From assembly GCF_000002985.6 (NCBI RefSeq), contig NC_003280.10, forward strand, positions 14,566,501-14,630,500: DNA of 64,000 bases, read 5' to 3'. Below, piece by piece: positions 59,943-64,000 of this stretch. The stretch is from Caenorhabditis elegans (lineage: Eukaryota > Nematoda > Chromadorea > Rhabditida > Rhabditidae). Made by a program: the position numbers and the translations under genes. The notes under the pieces were generated by a model. The model did no database searches. It was not told the origin of the DNA and saw nothing but the letters and a program-made list of their open reading frames with translations. How positions within the stretch are numbered: the first letter of the stretch is position 1; every line of letters begins with the position of its first letter.

Positions 59943-61129
59943 CACATACTACATATAACAGAAAATATGTACATAATAAGAGTTTATTTGTGATGTTTCA
60001 AATGAGAGATTAAAATTACCTTGCAATCTATTATATTTAAACAAGTTGTGGGTAAAACATGAAGAAGAAAAATTAAAATTTTTGAACTATTTTTTGTCAG
60101 ACTTTCAAAGCAGTTATGAATTTTGACATGGAACTTATAGCCATCCAAAATATTAAAAATTGATTTAAAAAATTGCCTCCTACACAACAAAACCAAACTT
60201 CTCCGAAGTGTGTCTACTTTACCAATAAAATATCTGAACTTTTGGAATATCAACTGACGTGAGTTTTAAGACACCTGTCGCTGAAGTCGTCTACACTAAA
60301 AAAACTTTCTCTTTGTAATTTAATCTAACTGACTCATCGGCAAAGTATCACTTTAAACTGAACACATACAAATTGGCTAAGAAGAGGAAACAAGCCGGTG
60401 TAGAAATATAAAAAGGCAAATGGAGATTCACCAAAAAGCTGAAAAACAGGATCATCATTTACCACCAGCCGCATTTGCTTCTTTTTCTCAAAACGAAATT
60501 ATATCGATGACGCCGATCTTAAACTTGCGCATCACCACCAACATCACTTCACTTTCCTTCAGCTGTCCCCATACATCTCATTAGGCTTTCGCTTGTCTCA
60601 ACCGTCGTCCTCGTCGTTCGATGAATGTTAAATAGACATAGTAGTTGCCCTACATCCTCTCCACTTTGATTATCTTTTATCTCCCTATCCGTTCTCTTTT
60701 TATCCCTATTGATCCAAAATCATCAGCGATAGTTCTTGTTCATCTTAATTTTTTACTATATTTGTATTTATGTTGCTCTAAAAATTCAAAAAAAAATTCG
60801 AAAAATTCAAAAAAAGTTGTAAAATTCAATTGCCAATTGCCAACTTGGGGCCAATTTGAAAGTCGTCAGAAATGAATGTTTTGATCATAATCATATTATA
60901 CTACGTAAAATTTGAATGCATAGGTAGCCATATTAAAAATACGAGCAGAGTTAAGATTTTCCAAATTTTGAGCCGCCATAAAATTTTCTGAAATTTTGTC
61001 GAGAAGAGTTGCTATGATAAAATGATGTGTTTTTGAAGTGTTTTCGAGTATGAGGAAAATATCGGATACCAAATCGCAAAATTTCTCATTTTCCTAAATA
61101 CTTTAAATTTTTTAAACTGAAATTTTCAG
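59943..61129. other. Intergenic upstream of the Cys-rich secreted protein
   Basis: No exon seen. A TATA-like ATATAAAAAGG sits at about 60406-60416, far (0.7 kb) from the next ATG, followed by GC-richer sequence to 60630 that could be an untranslated first exon. A TTTTCAG acceptor directly abuts the ATG at 61130. Confidence 0.5.
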
Positions 61130-63499
61130 ATGCGGAGAAGAGTTCTCCTTTGCCTAGTCTCATTAACTGTAGCTGTGAGTGCGCAGAGCCTGGTGCCAAA
61201 TCATGTTAGTCTGAATGAGAAGAGGAAGCACATTGAGGTCGACTCATCGTGGTTGGACAAGAAGCAGAAAGAAGTTCAGAGGGTTAGTGAAATGAATTTT
61301 TCAAATATGAAAATTTTCAAAAGTTGTACTCCGATTTTTATCTAAATCTAGATGCATCTTCGAAAAAACTCGCATAGTTATCTTTTCAATTAAACGGAAA
61401 TAAAAATGCTTAACAATTAAAAAAAAAAAGTTTCAGGTATCTCTCGACGCATCTAACAAGGAAAAGGTTGTTCTGGATCTATTAAACACCCAGCAGAAAT
61501 TCAGCGCCTCTTCTTCCGGAAATGTCGCTGCCGCCGAAACTTTCGACGGGAAGAGGGCTCAAGTGCAGAAGATTGGAGATAAGGGAGGAATCGCTACAGT
61601 TGACGGGCACAAGTGAGTGGTCGGAAATTAAATTATTAGGCGAAATCTTAAATTCAGAGCTCAACTCCGCACAAAAACCGACGGCGAAGGTGAGCACGCA
61701 TTGCTCAAAGCTGATGGAAAGTACGAGCTTGATACTGTCGCAAAGGGAGATCTTAAAGGAGATCCATCGGTAAGAGTACTTTTGAAGGAAAAAAAACGAA
61801 CAAAATGGGATTTTGATATTTTCAGAAAACCGAATTTGAAGCCAACAACGAAAGGCTCAATTTCAAGCTGAACCCACACGCTCATAATAATAACACCGGA
61901 GATGGAACTTTGTCGTTTTTGGATAGAGTGAGTTATGAAATTTCACATTTAATCTTTAAACTTACCAGATTAAAAATATTCACTGTAAAAATTTAGGAAC
62001 AACAAAATCACCGGACTCTTGCGGGTCCAAATGATTATTTTATATCTATTTATTCATTATTTCTTTCCCGAAACTTTATTATGGCATCGGCTTCCAAAGA
62101 AATTCGGGAGTTGTCGATCTTGCCAAAATCTAAAGTTTTTTTGGAAAAAATGCCGCATACCTTTTATAAAAAAAATTTTTAACTAACAAATGAGGACAAA
62201 TATTTAACTTTCAACATTTTCCAGGAAAAGAACAAGAACGGAAAATATGCCTACACAATCTCCCAAACCGGCAAGAAAACCGATGCTACTCTCTCAGCTG
62301 ACAACCTCGTCGGTACCGATCTTGAGCAATCGCTTTTCGGCAGAAGAAACAACAAATATCATTGCACAGCAGAGACACCAGGAGTATCCCAGTGTTATGA
62401 CGCCAAGGGACATTCTGTTGGAAAGGTTGTTGCCGATAAGAATGGAAACACTGTAGTCTACAATGATAAGGATGTGCCAATTGGAACCGGATCCGTCAAG
62501 CAAACCGGGCCGAAATCCTATGAAGCAGTTATTTCCAAAAATCTTTTCATCGCAAAGTTGAAGGATGTCAGGTCAGCACCATGCTGTAAGGAGCTGACCG
62601 GTCAAGAATGCACTCAGCCAATTAAGCTAGCCAACCCAACATTCAGCCATCCATCTCAACGAGAAGGGGACGGAACTGTTCACCTCACATGGCCAGATTG
62701 CTTTGATATGGGAATTGATGTCACTCTTCCACCAGGAGTTCATATTAATAGGCTCGCCATGAAGCTTGATGTCTCCATCCAACCAATCGGAAAGCTCCGA
62801 TGCATGGATGTTGCCACCTGCGGTCGTGAATGCTTCTACTGTGATTGGTGCAAGGAATCTCGAAAGCTGAAACTTTTGGAGAACACCGAGGGAAATCTCT
62901 GCAGAGCCACCGGCGAACGTACATACCGATTAACTGTCAAGCTGTGCCCACCACCAGAGGATCCAAACTTCACAATGTGCACCGCATTTTCTAAATCTGT
63001 TTGGCAGAAAGACTATTGGCAGAAGCAAGGAGCAGTAGATGTCTGGATGAAGTTCTACGAGCGTGGGCAAACTAGACCGGAGCTCGAGAAGGAATTCTTC
63101 GCCCAAATCGACAACCCGCTTCTGGGAAAAGCTTTCAAATTTGCCATCATTGGAGAATGGCTTGCTGCCAACTCACTTGACCAGGGATCCTACACCCCAA
63201 CCAACTCCGAACTCTTGGAATACTGGGTCTCGAAGAGAGATCCAGATCGTCTACTTGCTTGCCAGCACGCTGTTGTCGATTATGACATTGAGGGAGCTAA
63301 GGTCAAGACCAACTTGCTCTTTGAGGCAGCCACTACTGCAAACTCAATTCCAAATATTTTGAAGGATAAGAAGTGTGGAGCTTTTGAAAAACTTCAAGAA
63401 GATAGATTCCAAAAAGAAGCTGCCGATTACAAAAGAACTTCCGGCGGCGGAAACTTTTTATCCGGTCTCGGAGGCTTTTTGAATACGGTCAGAGGTTGA
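61130..63499 (+). CDS. Large secreted Cys-rich protein, family not recognised
   Basis: Five exons: 61130-61282, 61437-61612, 61658-61769, 61826-61927 and 62225-63499, 605 residues, all in phase. Signal peptide MRRRVLLCLVSLTVAVSA. Exons 2-4 encode hydrophilic, Lys/Asp/Gly-rich repeats with the look of beta strands (KTDGEGEHALLKADGKYELD). Exon 5 holds a Cys-rich domain from about residue 290: CCKELTGQEC, a WPDCFDMGIDVTLPPGVHIN strand, then CMDVATCGRECFYCDWCKE with six Cys, and later KLCPPPEDPNFTMC. The C-terminal part is probably helical, ending Gly-rich (GGGNFLSGLGGF). No membrane anchor, so probably extracellular. TTTTCAG directly before the ATG indicates a spliced leader acceptor. Poly(A) signal 63603-63608. 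I cannot name the family. Confidence 0.85.
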
Positions 63500-64000
63500 T
63501 TTAAGATACCTAATTCATATTTATTATTTTCTACCAATGTTGATTGTCTTTCGACTTAATTTAAATTTGATTGTTTGTATATATTTTTTATTTCTTTATT
63601 ACAATAAATTTTCTGATCTCTATATTCACATCCTGTTTGGAACTACGAGATCGGGTGATTATTCTCATTGCCCCCTCCACTTTAACAAATGTTGTTTTGA
63701 ACACACCGATACAATCAATTTTCAATTCTAATTTTCATTTTTGGCCATATTTTAGTTTTAGTTGGCCTAGCCTAAGACAGAGCCTAAGCCAGAGCCTACG
63801 TCTACTCCTTCGTCTATGCATACGCCTATGCTTGAGCCTACGCCTACGCCTATGCCTGAGCCTAAGCCAAAGCCTAAGCCTGAACCCTCAAAAATTTCAA
63901 AGACAGAACCCTGACACTGCGGTTTCAGAAATAATTTGAACAATTTTAAAAGACTGAACACAAAATAATTTATCTCGAATCAAAAAGTTCAATATCCTGT
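63500..64000. other. 3' flank at the window end
   Basis: Contains the poly(A) signal of the preceding gene (63603-63608) and the telomere-like tract at 63765-63895. No gene seen before the window ends. Confidence 0.6.
63765..63895 (+). repeat. Degenerate telomere-like GCCTAA/GCCTAC tract
   Basis: About twenty hexamers of the form GCCTAA, GCCTAC, GCCTAT or GCCTGA in near register (for example GAGCCTAAGCCAAAGCCTAA). GCCTAA is the complement of the nematode telomere repeat TTAGGC. Confidence 0.7.

Noticed and set aside
60508-60590. Short open frame upstream of the Cys-rich gene
   Set aside because: Stops after about 25 codons, with no signal or similarity.

Overview
The window is nematode nuclear DNA, almost certainly Caenorhabditis elegans (chromosome II, the C01G12/F19H8 cosmid neighbourhood, recalled from the gene set rather than searched). 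It is AT-rich, with short introns of about 45-60 bp ending in TTTCAG, worm-type dispersed repeats, and three genes I recognise: the Na,K-ATPase-like catp-4, the trehalose-6-phosphate synthase tps-2 and the ciliary GTPase arl-3. All exon coordinates below were derived by hand from reading frames, splice dinucleotides and comparison of paralogues.

Layout. 1-7145 is noncoding, with degenerate CAACTTTCGSC-type repeats. 7146-9625 is a MADF-BESS DNA-binding protein (+). 10.4-14.8 kb is a duplication cluster: two paralogous lysine/glutamate-rich coiled-coil proteins (10457-11528 and 12570-13589, +) interleaved with three near-identical 79-residue secreted Tyr/Pro/Ser/Ala-rich peptides (11813 +, 14115 -, 14417 +). 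A fourth peptide copy at 21457-21741 (-) lies in an inverted segmental copy of 11477-12168 that also carries the broken last exon of the coiled-coil gene. Between these lie an unknown acidic protein (15005-15782, -), a broken Wee1/Myt1-type kinase (17206-19233, +) and a short-chain dehydrogenase (20027-21007, -). A seven-pass membrane protein with a Trp-rich N-terminus follows (22194-25255, -).

27126-31113 is catp-4 (+). 34409-43912 is tps-2 (+), 14 exons. Its 4.2 kb intron 7 contains two complete genes: a Cys-rich secreted protein on the minus strand (37706-39118) and arl-3 on the plus strand (40712-41551), which has its own X-box promoter. A 5.7 kb gene-poor stretch follows. Then come two tandem MLT-10-like moulting-cycle proteins (49636-55648 and 56563-59942, +), each ending in a long array of hydrophobic-Ser-Pro pentapeptides after a dibasic cleavage site. 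The window closes with a large secreted Cys-rich protein of unknown function (61130-63499, +) and a degenerate telomere-like GCCTAA tract.

The genes are mostly independently transcribed; I see no convincing operon. Functional themes are ion transport (catp-4), trehalose synthesis (tps-2), cilium traffic (arl-3) and secreted or cuticle-related proteins (the two moulting-cycle genes, the Tyr-rich peptides and the Cys-rich proteins). The most unusual structures are the peptide/coiled-coil duplication cluster, the double nesting inside tps-2, and short intronic echoes of tps-2 exons.
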